64,000 nucleotides of DNA from Humibacter sp. RRB41 (GCF_022761015.1 NZ_JAKWJQ010000001.1:1116001-1180000), one strand, 5' to 3'; numbered from the stretch's first letter, positions 41,477-50,443 are shown. The notes: generated from the sequence alone by a model not told the origin. Translations and numbers: made by a program.

Positions 41477-42385
41477 TTGGCAACATTAGGTACAAGCGGT
41501 CCTCCCGAAGACCGCAACCCGAGTACTTCAGGCGCCAACGACCCAGCAGTGAACGAAGCGACCGTCGTGTCGCGTCGCAGCCTCAGGACGTCGGATCACG
41601 CTCGTGGTGCACGCACGGTGCAGGCTCGCCCTGCTGTCGCCGCACCCGCAGCGAAAGCGCCGGCCGCCAAGCGCAAGCGTCGCATCCGCAGTGGACTCGT
41701 CAATCTCGCCGTCATGGCGATTGCAGGCGGTCTCGTTGCGACCATCGCGATCCCCGCCTACGCGTTCAACCCGGCGAATTCGAACCAGGTGGCGGGCAGC
41801 ACGTCCGTCATCGACACGCTGAAGAAGACGAACGCGCAGTCCGTGAGCGTCTCGGACTCGGTCAAGGTCGTGGCCGCAACCGGTGACAAGTTCAGCGCAA
41901 CGACGGAGCAGCAGCTCGCCGACAAGAAGGCCGCTGCGCAGGCTGCCGCAGAGCAGGCCGCTGCGGCCCAGCAGATGCAGGCATACGCCGCCGCCTACAG
42001 CGGACCGAGTGCCGCCGACTATCTGGCCAATCCGCCCTACCCGAACTTCAGTCTCGCGCAGGTGTTCGCCGTTGCGCAGCAGTACATCGGGGTGCCGTAC
42101 GTGTACGGAGGCTCCACCCCGGCGGGCTTCGACTGCTCGGGCTACGTGATGTTCGTCTATGCGCAGTTCGGCGTCTCGTTGCCGCATTCCGCGACGGCGA
42201 TCAGTGACGGCGGCACGCGCATCTCGATCGCGGATGCCGTACCCGGCGACGTGATCGCGATGGGTTCCCACGTCGGTTTCTACGCGGGCAACGGCAACAT
42301 CCTCGATGCTCCCGACGTCGGCCGCAGCATCAGCATCCGTCCGCTCTGGACAAATGACTACTGGGTCGTGCGCTACGGCATCTAA
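41477..42385 (+). CDS. Secreted NlpC/P60 cell-wall endopeptidase
   Basis: 302 residues from a TTG with GGAGG eight bases upstream. A long cytoplasmic tail precedes the signal/membrane helix (about 75-97, ending AIPAYAFN). A coiled-coil, Ala/Gln-rich linker leads to the NlpC/P60 domain with catalytic C220 in GFDCSGYVMF and H265 in SHVGFYAG. It probably cleaves D-Glu-meso-DAP-type stem-peptide bonds in peptidoglycan during division or growth. The structured leader suggests RNA-level control. Confidence 0.9.
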   Translation: MATLGTSGPPEDRNPSTSGANDPAVNEATVVSRRSLRTSDHARGARTVQARPAVAAPAAKAPAAKRKRRIRSGLVNLAVMAIAGGLVATIAIPAYAFNPANSNQVAGSTSVIDTLKKTNAQSVSVSDSVKVVAATGDKFSATTEQQLADKKAAAQAAAEQAAAAQQMQAYAAAYSGPSAADYLANPPYPNFSLAQVFAVAQQYIGVPYVYGGSTPAGFDCSGYVMFVYAQFGVSLPHSATAISDGGTRISIADAVPGDVIAMGSHVGFYAGNGNILDAPDVGRSISIRPLWTNDYWVVRYGI

Positions 42386-42540
42386 CCTTCCGCCCTGCGG
42401 AACGTCGAGGTGAAATCTCGGTGTCCGCAAGGCGTCGCAGCCAGCGATCGGCGTGCCACAAAGGCGTGACACGTCGATCCTGCGTTAGATTGATGCCTTG
42501 ACATCGTTCGTCTGCTTCACCGACCCGGGAGGATCCCCGC

Positions 42541-42603
42541 ATGGGAACCATGCGGCATCACAGCCACCACTGCTTCCACCACCACTGTGCGTGGAATTGC
42601 TAG
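42541..42603 (+). CDS. His/Cys-rich leader peptide (20 residues)
   Basis: MGTMRHHSHH followed by CFHHHCAWNC: seven His and three Cys of 20. The ATG at 42541 has GGAGG at an ideal eight bases upstream. The TAG stop is the first part of an intrinsic terminator stem (42603-42625). This is the arrangement of an attenuator, here before an HNH gene rather than amino-acid genes. A possible -10 element TAGATT is at 42486-42491. Translation is inferred from the ribosome-binding site and codon content. Confidence 0.65.
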   Translation: MGTMRHHSHHCFHHHCAWNC

Positions 42604-42631
42604 GCGTCGTCTTTGTGACGGCGCCTTTTTT
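42603..42631 (+). terminator. Intrinsic terminator (attenuator) before the HNH gene
   Basis: An 8-bp stem GGCGTCGT/ACGGCGCC (42603-42610 with 42618-42625, one wobble), 7-base loop, then six T. This is the best U-tract terminator in the window, lying 83 bases before the HNH start, so it should limit HNH expression. Confidence 0.85.
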
Positions 42632-42714
42632 GTTGTCTGTGGGATGCCCCGAGCGGGTGATGCAGTCGCGCGCGAGAACCCGGAAAGCCATTCCGGTCGA
42701 TCGAAAGGACGTCC

Positions 42715-43212
42715 ATGCGCACACTGGTGCTGAACGCGGGATATGAGCCGCTGGCGGTCGTGAGCTTCAAGCGAGCCCTGGCGCTCGTGATGAACTCGAA
42801 GGCGACGGTCGTCGAGGTGGATGCCGAGCATCCGGTCTGGGGAATCACCTCCGTCTACGACAGACCGTCGGTCATCCTGCTCACCCGCTACGTGCACCTG
42901 CCGCACGGGAGGGCGGTGCCCGTGTCGCGGCGCGGCGTTCTGCGGCGTGATGGTCACCGCTGTGCGTACTGCAGCAGGTCGGCGTCGACGATCGATCACG
43001 TGCTGCCGAAGTCGCGCGGGGGAGCCGACAGCTGGGACAACCTCGTCGCCTGCTGCCTGCGCTGCAACAACGTGAAGGGCGATCGCACGGCGACCGAGAT
43101 GGGCTGGTCGCTCGCGTTCACGCCACGGATGCCGCACGACCCGGCCTGGATGGTGCGCGGCGTGGAGCACGCGCTGCCCGAGTGGCAGGGCTACTTGGCG
43201 CCGGCGGCCTGA
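42715..43212 (+). CDS. HNH endonuclease-type protein
   Basis: 165 residues. An N-terminal segment of about 75 residues (MRTLVLNAGYEPLAVVSFKRALALV) precedes an HNH domain: zinc pair CAYC, STIDHVLPKSRGG with the catalytic His, WDNLVACCLRCN with the Asn and second CxxC, then NVKGDRT. The family is strongly conserved and stand-alone in actinobacteria; the cellular role is unknown. AAAGGA precedes the ATG. Expression is probably limited by the upstream attenuator. Confidence 0.9.
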   Translation: MRTLVLNAGYEPLAVVSFKRALALVMNSKATVVEVDAEHPVWGITSVYDRPSVILLTRYVHLPHGRAVPVSRRGVLRRDGHRCAYCSRSASTIDHVLPKSRGGADSWDNLVACCLRCNNVKGDRTATEMGWSLAFTPRMPHDPAWMVRGVEHALPEWQGYLAPAA

Positions 43213-43263
43213 GCTCACGGATGCCCGTACCGCCGGCCGGCGCCCGCTAAGCTTGACGGGCCA

Positions 43264-43335
43264 GCCTCTGTAGCTCAATGGAAGAGCAGTTCCGTCCTAA
43301 GGAAACGGTTGGGGGTTCGAGTCCCTCCAGGGGCA
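43264..43335 (+). tRNA. tRNA-Arg (anticodon CCT)
   Basis: 72 nt: acceptor GCCTCTG/CAGGGGC with one G-T wobble and discriminator A, D arm GCTC/GAGC, anticodon loop GTCCTAA, T loop TTCGAGT. The anticodon CCT reads AGG. The first anticodon-stem pair (G-A) is mismatched. CCA is not encoded. tRNA-Arg(CCT) is a common integration site, and the next 1.8 kb looks accessory. Confidence 0.9.
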
Positions 43336-43646
43336 CCTATTTATCTGCTTGACCAGGCATTGGTTTTCGGATTCGGTTTCCGATTGTGCCCGGCGCTCCG
43401 GGTTGAAGCTCCCGTGCAGGAGTCCACGTTCATCACCTCGTGGCGCGACTTTGGCGTGGCCCGGGCTCGGGCCAAGATCTATCGCGGACGTTGCCTCCGG
43501 GCCTCGCCCGAGGGCGCAACAATCTCACCGGCGGTCTAACCCGTGGGGCTGTTCCGTTCGCGCAAGTTTCGCTCGGCGGTGCGGACACTCGACAGCGCGT
43601 CTCCGCGGCCGCGAGCTGTCCCGGTGTCATGCGCGCGGGATGAGGA
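43336..43646. other. Gene-free stretch after tRNA-Arg
   Basis: About 310 bases with only short overlapping frames that lack ribosome-binding sites, normal codon bias or family similarity. It starts with an AT-rich tract directly after the tRNA. I found no integrase and no repeat of the tRNA 3' end nearby, so an integration event is not proven. Confidence 0.5.
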
Positions 43647-44150
43647 TCAGAGCGCGAGATGCATGATGGTGAGATCGAGCCACCGGCCAAATTTGGTACC
43701 GACTTGAGGCAGCGTGCCGATCGTGGCGTATCCGAGGCTTTTGTGCAGCGCGAGAGACGAATGATTGGCGGCCTCGATGTTGGCCACGATCGTGTGCGCT
43801 CCAGCGTCTCGGGCGGCGGGGATGAGGGACGTCATGAGTCGGCGTCCGATTCCGCGACCCTGATAGACATCGAGGACGTAGACCGAGTTCTCGACGGTGG
43901 GACGATAGCCCTCCTTTTGGTGCCAAGGCCCCCAACAAGCGAACGCGACCACCTGTCCGTCGATCTCGGCGACATACATCGACTGCCGGGCGAGGTGCTC
44001 GGCCAGCCAAGCTCGAGCTTCGGTGATGGTCTGGGTACGCGAGGTCCAGATCGCCGTGGTCTGGTCGATCGCACGGTTGCGGATGGTTCGGATCGCCCTG
44101 GCGTCGCGCTCTCCCGCGATACGAACGCCTGTTTCTGATAATGGATTCAC
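43647..44150 (-). CDS. GNAT N-acetyltransferase
   Basis: 167 residues from a GTG at 44148-44150. The acetyl-CoA loop is VYQGRGIGRRLM; the C-terminal part ANHSSLALHKSLGYATIGTLPQVGTKFGRWLDL is typical of the phosphinothricin-acetyltransferase-like branch. Substrate unknown; detoxification of an amino compound is possible. Divergent from the XRE gene with only 19 bp between the starts, containing a palindromic operator, so both are probably controlled by the XRE protein. Confidence 0.85.
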   Translation of the reverse strand: MNPLSETGVRIAGERDARAIRTIRNRAIDQTTAIWTSRTQTITEARAWLAEHLARQSMYVAEIDGQVVAFACWGPWHQKEGYRPTVENSVYVLDVYQGRGIGRRLMTSLIPAARDAGAHTIVANIEAANHSSLALHKSLGYATIGTLPQVGTKFGRWLDLTIMHLAL

Positions 44151-44151
44151 G

Positions 44152-44165
44152 TCTACTAAAGTAGA
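44152..44165. promoter_or_regulatory. Palindromic operator in overlapping divergent promoters
   Basis: TCTACT-AA-AGTAGA, a perfect 14-bp palindrome. It contains TAAAGT (44157-44162), seven bases before the XRE ATG, and, on the minus strand, TACTTT (44158-44163), seven bases before the GNAT GTG. One bound dimer would block both promoters. Confidence 0.7.
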
Positions 44166-44169
44166 GCAC

Positions 44170-44715
44170 ATGTTGAGTGAACGTATCCGCTCCGAACGCG
44201 CCCAGCGGGAATGGTCGCTCACGCGACTGGCTGAGGTATCGGGGGTATCGCGAGCAATGATCAGCAAGATCGAGCGGGGACAGAGCAGCCCGACGGCGGT
44301 AATTCTGGGCAGGCTTTCGGCTGCCCTCGAGGTCAGCGTCTCCGATTTGCTGGCGCCGACGGCAAAACCAGCGGCGGGAAGTGTGCGCCGCGACGACGAG
44401 AGGTCGGATTGGACCGATCCCGAGACCGGGTATCTACGTCGCCAGATCTCGGCGCCTGAGTTTGGCGCCGATGTCACCGAGGTGTTGCTTCCGGCGGGCG
44501 CACGGATTGGTTACCCGGCAGCGGCCTTCGCATTCATCGATCAGCTGCTCTGGATCCTCGACGGGCGACTCACACTCGGCGACGGCTCGGCCGTGCTGCA
44601 GCTCAACGCGGGTGACACGCTGCAACTCGGACCCCCAACGGCGCGGGAGTTCTCCAACGAAACCCTCACGCCCTGCCGTTACGTGGTTGTCGTCCTCCGA
44701 AAACCCAGCGCATGA
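44170..44715 (+). CDS. XRE-family regulator with cupin domain
   Basis: 181 residues. N-terminal helix-turn-helix (RLAEVSGVSRAMISKIERGQSSPT, about 18-41) and C-terminal cupin barrel (about 95-178; LLWILDGRLTLGDG, LNAGDTLQLGPP). This architecture senses small ligands and often represses a divergent acetyltransferase gene. The ATG at 44170 is probably leaderless. The palindrome at 44152-44165 is the likely operator. Confidence 0.87.
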   Translation: MLSERIRSERAQREWSLTRLAEVSGVSRAMISKIERGQSSPTAVILGRLSAALEVSVSDLLAPTAKPAAGSVRRDDERSDWTDPETGYLRRQISAPEFGADVTEVLLPAGARIGYPAAAFAFIDQLLWILDGRLTLGDGSAVLQLNAGDTLQLGPPTAREFSNETLTPCRYVVVVLRKPSA

Positions 44716-44734
44716 GCTGCGGCACGTCGCTCCT

Positions 44735-45117
44735 GACGCCACGTTTCGACGCGAGTCAACCGTCGAGACCAATTCCGCATACAGATCCCTCGTCGGGTCC
44801 ACTTGCGTGGTGGGTTCGCCGGCAGCCATTCGTCGAGTCGCGTCTCGAAGAGTGGCTGCGCCGTCGAGCGGAATGAGCGTGCGTTCGTCCCGCATCACGG
44901 TTCGCGGGTCCGACTATCGCGCTCGACGGTACGGCCGATGGAAACTTCCCCGCGACAGACGGCAAGGCGAGCAACACGCGCTTCACCGGCGCCTACGAGC
45001 ATCGCCAGGTCGCGGACGCCGACCACAATCTTCCGCGAGAGCGCCCCGAGGAATTCGCACGAGCGGTTGTCGACGTGATGGCGCTCGGCGGCCCTGCCGC
45101 ACCCCGGCTGGCCGCCG
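44735..45117 (+). pseudogene. Decayed 3' fragment of an alpha/beta hydrolase gene
   Basis: Translated pieces of an alpha/beta hydrolase C-terminal half appear in different frames: DATF near 44735, and a long segment from about 44910 reading LDGTADGNFPATDGKASNTR, then FTGAYEHRQ and DADHNLPRERPEEFARAVVD. The last holds the His of the triad within the family-type HNLPRE. In between are frame changes and a stop, and no start codon or N-terminal half exists. It is a remnant, next to pntB (convergent). Confidence 0.7.
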
Positions 45118-46539
45118 TCAGCCCGTCACCCGCGCACCTGTCTCCGCGAGGACGCGGATGATCTCTTCGACACGCACCTTGGCGTCGCCGAAGAGCATGT
45201 GGGCGTTGTCCCGGTAGAACAGCGGGTTCGGAACACCGGCATAGCCGGATGCCATGGAGCGCTTGAATACGACGACGTCATCGGCCTTCCACACCTCCAG
45301 CACCGGCATACCGGCGATGGGGCTGTTCGGCTCTTCCGTCGCCGCCGGGTTGACCGTGTCGTTCGCTCCGATGACGAGGACCACCGAGGTTCCGGGGAAG
45401 TCCTCGTTGATCTCATCCAGTTCGAGCACGATGTCGTAGGGCACCCTCGCCTCGGCGAGGAGCACGTTCATGTGACCCGGGAGCCTGCCGGCGACGGGAT
45501 GGATGCCGAAACGCACCTCGATTCCGCGACTCCTGAGCGATCGTGCGAGCTCGGCGACCGGGTATTGCGCCTGCGCGACCGCCATGCCGAAACCCGGCGT
45601 GATGATGACCGACGTGGCGTTCGCGAGCAGCTGCGCCGTCTCGACGACGGTGGTCTCGTGGTATTCGCCGGTCTCTTCGGCCGCGCCCTTCGACGGCGCC
45701 GCGATGCCGTAGCCACCGAAGATGACGCTGAGGAACGAGCGGTTCATCGCCTTGCACATGATGTAGCTCAGGTAGGCACCGGAGGAGCCGACGAGGGCAC
45801 CCGTGATGATCAGCAGGTCGTTGTCGAGCAGGAATCCTGATGCCGCGGCAGCCCATCCCGAGTAGCTGTTGAGCATCGAGATGACCACGGGCATGTCACC
45901 GCCGCCGATGGAGGCAACGAGGTGCCAGCCCAGCAGCAGTGCGATCACCGTCACGACGATCAGGAGCCAGAGGGCCGGAGTGATGACGAACCACACGGTG
46001 ACGGCGACGAACAGCACGAGCGCTGCGATGTTCAGCGCGTTTCGGCCGGGCAGCACCAGCGGCGCCGACTTCATGCGAGCAGACAACTTGAGGAACGCGA
46101 CGATGGAGCCGGTGAACGTCACCGCGCCGATGAAGACTCCGATGAAGATCTCGGCGCGATGGACGCCGACGAGGTCACTCGCGATCGGAGCAGACTCGAG
46201 GTAACCGTTCCAGCCGATCAGAACGGCAGCGAGACCGACGAACGAGTGCATCAGGGCGATGAATTGCGGCATCCCGGTCATCTGCACCTTGGCCGCCCTG
46301 ATGAGACCGATCGTCCCGCCGACGATGAGCGCGACTATCAGGATGACGATGCCGGCCCACGTCGATCCCTCGATCACGAGGGCCAACGTCGCCAGAATGG
46401 CGATGGCCATACCCGCCATGCCGTAGACGACACCCGCGCGGGCCGTCTCGTGCTTGGAGAGCCCCGCGAGGGCGAGGATGAACAGGATCGCCGCGACGAC
46501 ATAGGCGGCTGCTGCGATGGCGGCGGTGACGTCGGTCAT
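45118..46539 (-). CDS. pntB: NAD(P) transhydrogenase beta subunit
   Basis: 473 residues. About nine membrane helices (1-265), then the NADP-binding domain III with [40 protein letters not shown] and [15 protein letters not shown]. With PntA it couples proton entry to NADPH formation. Seven bases separate it from pntA, with an AAGGACTGAGG site before the ATG. Confidence 0.96.
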   Translation of the reverse strand: MTDVTAAIAAAAYVVAAILFILALAGLSKHETARAGVVYGMAGMAIAILATLALVIEGSTWAGIVILIVALIVGGTIGLIRAAKVQMTGMPQFIALMHSFVGLAAVLIGWNGYLESAPIASDLVGVHRAEIFIGVFIGAVTFTGSIVAFLKLSARMKSAPLVLPGRNALNIAALVLFVAVTVWFVITPALWLLIVVTVIALLLGWHLVASIGGGDMPVVISMLNSYSGWAAAASGFLLDNDLLIITGALVGSSGAYLSYIMCKAMNRSFLSVIFGGYGIAAPSKGAAEETGEYHETTVVETAQLLANATSVIITPGFGMAVAQAQYPVAELARSLRSRGIEVRFGIHPVAGRLPGHMNVLLAEARVPYDIVLELDEINEDFPGTSVVLVIGANDTVNPAATEEPNSPIAGMPVLEVWKADDVVVFKRSMASGYAGVPNPLFYRDNAHMLFGDAKVRVEEIIRVLAETGARVTG

Positions 46540-46546
46540 GGTGGCC

Positions 46547-48076
46547 TCAGTCCTTCCTGAACATGCCGAGCATGCGCCTGGTCACGGCGAAGCCGCCGAA
46601 GATGTTGATGGAGACGAGAAGCACGGCGACACCCCCGATGATCCGCGTCACGGGATTGTCGATCGCCAACTGGAGCATGGCACCGACGACGACGACACCG
46701 CTGATCGCGTTCGTCACGCTCATCAGCGGCGTGTGCAACGCGTGGTGCACCTTGCCGATCACATAGAAGCCGATGACGATCGCCAGGATCAGAACGGTGA
46801 AATGCTGCGGCAACGGCGGCGGGGCGAACGAGACGAGAGCGAGCAAAGCGGCGAGACCCACAGCGATGAGCGCCCCTCTGGCGCCTGCGGAGAAGGAACG
46901 GTTCTGCGGCGTGGGCGCCTGCGTCTGGACAGCCACAGTCGAGGGCGCTGCAGACACGCTGACCGGGGGAGGCGGATAGAGCCGCTCACCGTTGCGCGCC
47001 ACGGTGATCGCCCTCTGGATGACGTCATCGAGATCGAGCACGAGATTGCCGTCCTTGCCGGGAGTCAGCAACGTGAGCAGGTTGACGAGATTCTGGCCGT
47101 AGAGCTGCGAGGCCTGCGCGGGAAGCCTGCGGGCGAGATCCGTATACCCGATGATCGTGACGCCGTTCGACGTCAAGGTCTTCTCGCCGGGGACGGTGCC
47201 CTCCACATTGCCGCCGTTCGCCGCCGCGAGATCGACGATCACCGATCCCGACCGCATCGATGCGACATCTTCAGAGGTGATGAGGACCGGCGCGCGACGT
47301 CCGGGAATGTTCGCCGTCGTGATGATGATGTCGACATCCGTTGCCTGGGCGGCGTACAGCCGTGCTGCCGCCGCGTCGAAATCCGCGCTGGTCGCCTTCG
47401 CGTAGCCGTCGGAAGACTGCTCGACGTCGACTTCGACGGCCAGGTATGTGCCTCCGATCGACCTGACCTGATCGGCCACCTCCGGGCGTGGGTCGGTGGC
47501 GCGAACGATCGCCCCGAGCGCGGATGCCGCTCCGATCGCGGCGAGTCCTGCGACCCCGGCGCCGGCGACGAGCACTTTCGCAGGCGGCACCTTGCCGGCC
47601 GCCGTCACCTGACCGGTGAAGAATCGGCCGAACTCGTTGGCGGCCTCGATGACGGCGCGATATCCGGCGATGTTCGCCGTCGACGAGAGCACATCCATCG
47701 TCTGGGCGCGGGAGATGCGCGGCACCGTGTCGACGGAAAGGGCGGTGATCGGCAGCGCGACGAGCTTCTCGACCATCTCAGGGTTCAGGCCGGGACCCAG
47801 CCAGGACACCAGGGTGGCACCGCTCGCCAGGAGACTCAGTTCATCGTCACCCGGCGCGTTCACGCTCAGGACGACATCCGATCCCCACGCCGTGTTCTTG
47901 TCGACGATGCGGCCGCCGGCTGCTGTGTAGCCGACATCCGGATAGCTCGAGGGCGATCCAGCGCCCGTCTGCACGACGACCTCGTAGCCCAGCTTCAAGA
48001 GCTGCCGAACTGTCGACGGTGTGGCGGAGACCCTGGTCTCGCCGACGGCGGATTCGGCGACGATTCCGATGCGCAT
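46547..48076 (-). CDS. pntA: NAD(P) transhydrogenase alpha subunit
   Basis: 509 residues: the NAD-binding domain I ([30 protein letters not shown]) fused to C-terminal membrane helices (about 405-500), so the alpha subunit is not split as in some bacteria. The start is the ATG at 48074-48076 because AAGGAG lies six bases upstream; a GTG directly before it is less well spaced. First gene of pntAB. A TGTGA-N6-TCAC site upstream suggests control by a Crp/GlxR-type protein. Confidence 0.95.
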   Translation of the reverse strand: MRIGIVAESAVGETRVSATPSTVRQLLKLGYEVVVQTGAGSPSSYPDVGYTAAGGRIVDKNTAWGSDVVLSVNAPGDDELSLLASGATLVSWLGPGLNPEMVEKLVALPITALSVDTVPRISRAQTMDVLSSTANIAGYRAVIEAANEFGRFFTGQVTAAGKVPPAKVLVAGAGVAGLAAIGAASALGAIVRATDPRPEVADQVRSIGGTYLAVEVDVEQSSDGYAKATSADFDAAAARLYAAQATDVDIIITTANIPGRRAPVLITSEDVASMRSGSVIVDLAAANGGNVEGTVPGEKTLTSNGVTIIGYTDLARRLPAQASQLYGQNLVNLLTLLTPGKDGNLVLDLDDVIQRAITVARNGERLYPPPPVSVSAAPSTVAVQTQAPTPQNRSFSAGARGALIAVGLAALLALVSFAPPPLPQHFTVLILAIVIGFYVIGKVHHALHTPLMSVTNAISGVVVVGAMLQLAIDNPVTRIIGGVAVLLVSINIFGGFAVTRRMLGMFRKD

Positions 48077-48174
48077 CACGGTCTCCTTCGAACACTCAGC
48101 TCGATCAGTACATCAGACGGGACGCGGGCTGCGCAGGCGCGAGCCGGCCATCGTGTACCGGGATGCCCGTCACC

Positions 48175-48190
48175 TGTGAACCTGTTCACG
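48175..48190. promoter_or_regulatory. Candidate Crp/GlxR site between pntA and the MFS gene
   Basis: TGTGA-ACCTGT-TCACG matches the Crp/GlxR consensus TGTGA-N6-TCACA except at the last base; the inner GTGAAC-CT-GTTCAC is a perfect palindrome. It lies about 100 bases before pntA and 42 bases before the -35 of the MFS promoter. Confidence 0.55.
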
Positions 48191-48231
48191 AAATTCTTTG
48201 CCCACTCTGCAAAAATGCACGATCTGTAAAC

Positions 48232-48274
48232 TTGCACAACCTGCAACAGAGGTTTATTGTTGCACTGCCTGCAA
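48232..48274 (+). promoter_or_regulatory. MFS promoter with two identical-type operators
   Basis: A promoter TTGCAC (48232-48237), 17 bases, TATTGT (48255-48260). Two inverted repeats TTGCA-N5-TGCAA lie at 48232-48246 (covering the -35) and 48260-48274 (covering the end of the -10 and the start site), centres 28 bp apart. The probable binder is the TetR encoded at 50507-51109. The repeats are seen; the binder is inferred. Confidence 0.75.
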
Positions 48275-48365
48275 GAAATTGCCCGCCAGTGTCGGCGCCC
48301 GGCCGCCGACGATCACGGCCATGGGTGCCGCGCGTGAATCTCCACTCGTCATCCGAAGGGCTCGC

Positions 48366-50441
48366 ATGTCCACCACCACCGCTCGGGCGCAGACCTCCCC
48401 GGTCCCCACGTCCGGATCGAAGCCGATCATGACGCATCGGCAGATCCTTCTCGTCATCTACGGCCTGATGGCCGGCATGTTCCTGTCGTCTCTCGACCAG
48501 ACCATCGTCGGCACGGCCATTCGCACCATCGGCGACGACCTGAACGGTCTCGATCAGCAGGCGTGGGTGACCACGGCCTACCTGATCACGTCGACGATCA
48601 CCGTGCCGCTCTACGGCAAGCTGTCCGACGTCTTCGGCAGGCGCCCGCTCTTCATCTTCGGCATCGTCGTGTTCATCCTGGGCTCGCTCCTGTCGTCGTT
48701 CTCGACCTCGATGCTCATGCTGGCCGCGTTCCGTGCCTTCCAAGGCCTCGGCGCCGGCGCCATGATGTCGCTGCCGCTGGCGATCATGGGCGACATCCTC
48801 GCGCCGCGCGAGCGCGCCAAGTATCAGGGCTATTTCTTCGCCGTGTTCGGCATCTCGACCGTCATCGGACCGCTCATCGGCGGACTGTTCGCCGGTGCCA
48901 GCCAGATCCTCTGGGTCTCAGGATGGCGCTGGGTGTTCCTCATCAACGTGCCGGTCGGCATCATCGCGCTTCTGATGGTGATCGCGTTCCTGCACCTGCC
49001 GAAGGTGGCGAAGAAGGCCACGAAGCCCCGCATCGACTGGTGGGGTGCCACATTCGTCATCGTGGCGCTGGTTCCGCTGCTCCTCGTGGCAGAGCAGGGA
49101 CGCACCTGGGGCTGGGGCTCCGCGGGATCGATCGCGTGCTACGTGGTCGGCGGCGCAGGCATCCTCGCGTTCATCATCATCGAGGGCCTCATGAAGGATG
49201 ATGCGATCATCCCGCTGAAGTTGTTCCGCTCCGGAACCTTCTCGATGGCCACGGTGCTCGGCGTGCTCGTCGGGTTCGGGATGTTCGGCGCCATGCTGAC
49301 GATTCCGCTCTACCTTCAGATCGTGGTCGGACTCAGTCCGACGGCGTCCGGATTCGCCCTGATCCCCATGGTCGTCGGCCTGATGATCGCGGCGTTGTCC
49401 TCAGGCCAGATCACCGCTCGCACCGGCAAGTACCGCATCTTCCCCGTCACGGGCACGGCGTTCACAGCGGTCGGCTTCGTCTTCCTGACCTTCCTGAAGT
49501 ACGACAGCCCGCTGTGGTTCCTGATGATCGGGATCTTCATCATCGGTCTCGGCCTCGGCCAGCTCATGCAGACCCTGACACTGGCGAGCCAGAACGCGGT
49601 CAGGCCCACAGAGATGGGCGTCGCGAGCAGCGCGTCGACCTTCTTCCGGCAGATCGGTGGAACCCTCGGCACGGCGATCATGCTCTCGGTGCTGTTCTCG
49701 GTGCTCCCGGCGAACATCCTGAGCGCCACTGCGGACAAGCCGACGCTCACGGCGGCCCTCGACGCTGCCCTCAACCCCACTGTGGCGACCGCCTCGGAGA
49801 ACAAGGCGATCATGAAGCAGCTGTGGAACCCGATCGTCGACCCGATCAAGACGAATGTGCAGAAGCAGCTCGACTCGGGAGCCGCCGCCGCGAAGGCAGC
49901 GGCAGACAAGGCCGTGACCGAGCAGGTCACTGCCGCTGTCAACGAGCAGGTCGCAGCCGGTACAGTGCCGGCGGCGGCAGCCCCGACGATCATCGAGCAG
50001 CAGGTCGCTGCGGCCTCGCCCGCAGCCGAGAGCGCCGCCCTGACCGCGGTCGCGAATAAGGCCAACGCGAGTGTCGTGGACGGTCGTGTCGAAGTGAACT
50101 GGTCGAATGCGACCCAGCGCACCGCCTGGGTGAAAACGCTGACGCCGACCCTGGAGAAGCAGTTCGACAAGAGCGGGGCGAAGTCGACGGCTGCGAGCGA
50201 CTCGACCAGTGACACGTCGTTCGTCAACGGCGCCGACCCGCGGCTGTCCAAGCCGTTCATGGTCGGCTTCACGCAGTCGGTCGTGCTCGTTTACTGGGTC
50301 GGATTCGGCGTGCTCCTGCTGGCGTTCATCCTGACGTGGTTCTTCAAGGTGCCGCCGCTCCGCAAGACGTCAGCCCTGCAGGAGCAGGCGGACGCCGCCG
50401 GGATGAGCGAAACCGGATCGATTCAGGTTCAGACGGCCTGA
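48366..50441 (+). CDS. MFS drug exporter, DHA2 (QacA/LfrA-like) with large external loop
   Basis: 691 residues. Fourteen membrane helices of the DHA2 family, with motif A GKLSDVFGRRPLF and motif C-type GISTVIGPLIGGLFAG. A soluble Ala-rich segment of about 180 residues (roughly 455-640) lies before the last helix, far larger than the loop in QacA. Likely exports cationic or amphiphilic drugs with protons. GAAGGG precedes the ATG. It is followed by a terminator and a tetR gene. Confidence 0.9.
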   Translation: MSTTTARAQTSPVPTSGSKPIMTHRQILLVIYGLMAGMFLSSLDQTIVGTAIRTIGDDLNGLDQQAWVTTAYLITSTITVPLYGKLSDVFGRRPLFIFGIVVFILGSLLSSFSTSMLMLAAFRAFQGLGAGAMMSLPLAIMGDILAPRERAKYQGYFFAVFGISTVIGPLIGGLFAGASQILWVSGWRWVFLINVPVGIIALLMVIAFLHLPKVAKKATKPRIDWWGATFVIVALVPLLLVAEQGRTWGWGSAGSIACYVVGGAGILAFIIIEGLMKDDAIIPLKLFRSGTFSMATVLGVLVGFGMFGAMLTIPLYLQIVVGLSPTASGFALIPMVVGLMIAALSSGQITARTGKYRIFPVTGTAFTAVGFVFLTFLKYDSPLWFLMIGIFIIGLGLGQLMQTLTLASQNAVRPTEMGVASSASTFFRQIGGTLGTAIMLSVLFSVLPANILSATADKPTLTAALDAALNPTVATASENKAIMKQLWNPIVDPIKTNVQKQLDSGAAAAKAAADKAVTEQVTAAVNEQVAAGTVPAAAAPTIIEQQVAAASPAAESAALTAVANKANASVVDGRVEVNWSNATQRTAWVKTLTPTLEKQFDKSGAKSTAASDSTSDTSFVNGADPRLSKPFMVGFTQSVVLVYWVGFGVLLLAFILTWFFKVPPLRKTSALQEQADAAGMSETGSIQVQTA

Positions 50442-50443
50442 CA

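Noticed and set aside
42498-42503. TTGACA as the -35 of a promoter for the leader peptide
   Set aside because: No -10 element lies 16-18 bases downstream; TAGATT at 42486-42491 is the better -10 candidate.
43309-43690. Short open frames after tRNA-Arg
   Set aside because: No ribosome-binding sites, family similarity or consistent codon bias; one overlaps the tRNA itself.
43336-45117. Integrated element with attachment sites at tRNA-Arg
   Set aside because: No integrase and no repeat of the tRNA 3' end was found.
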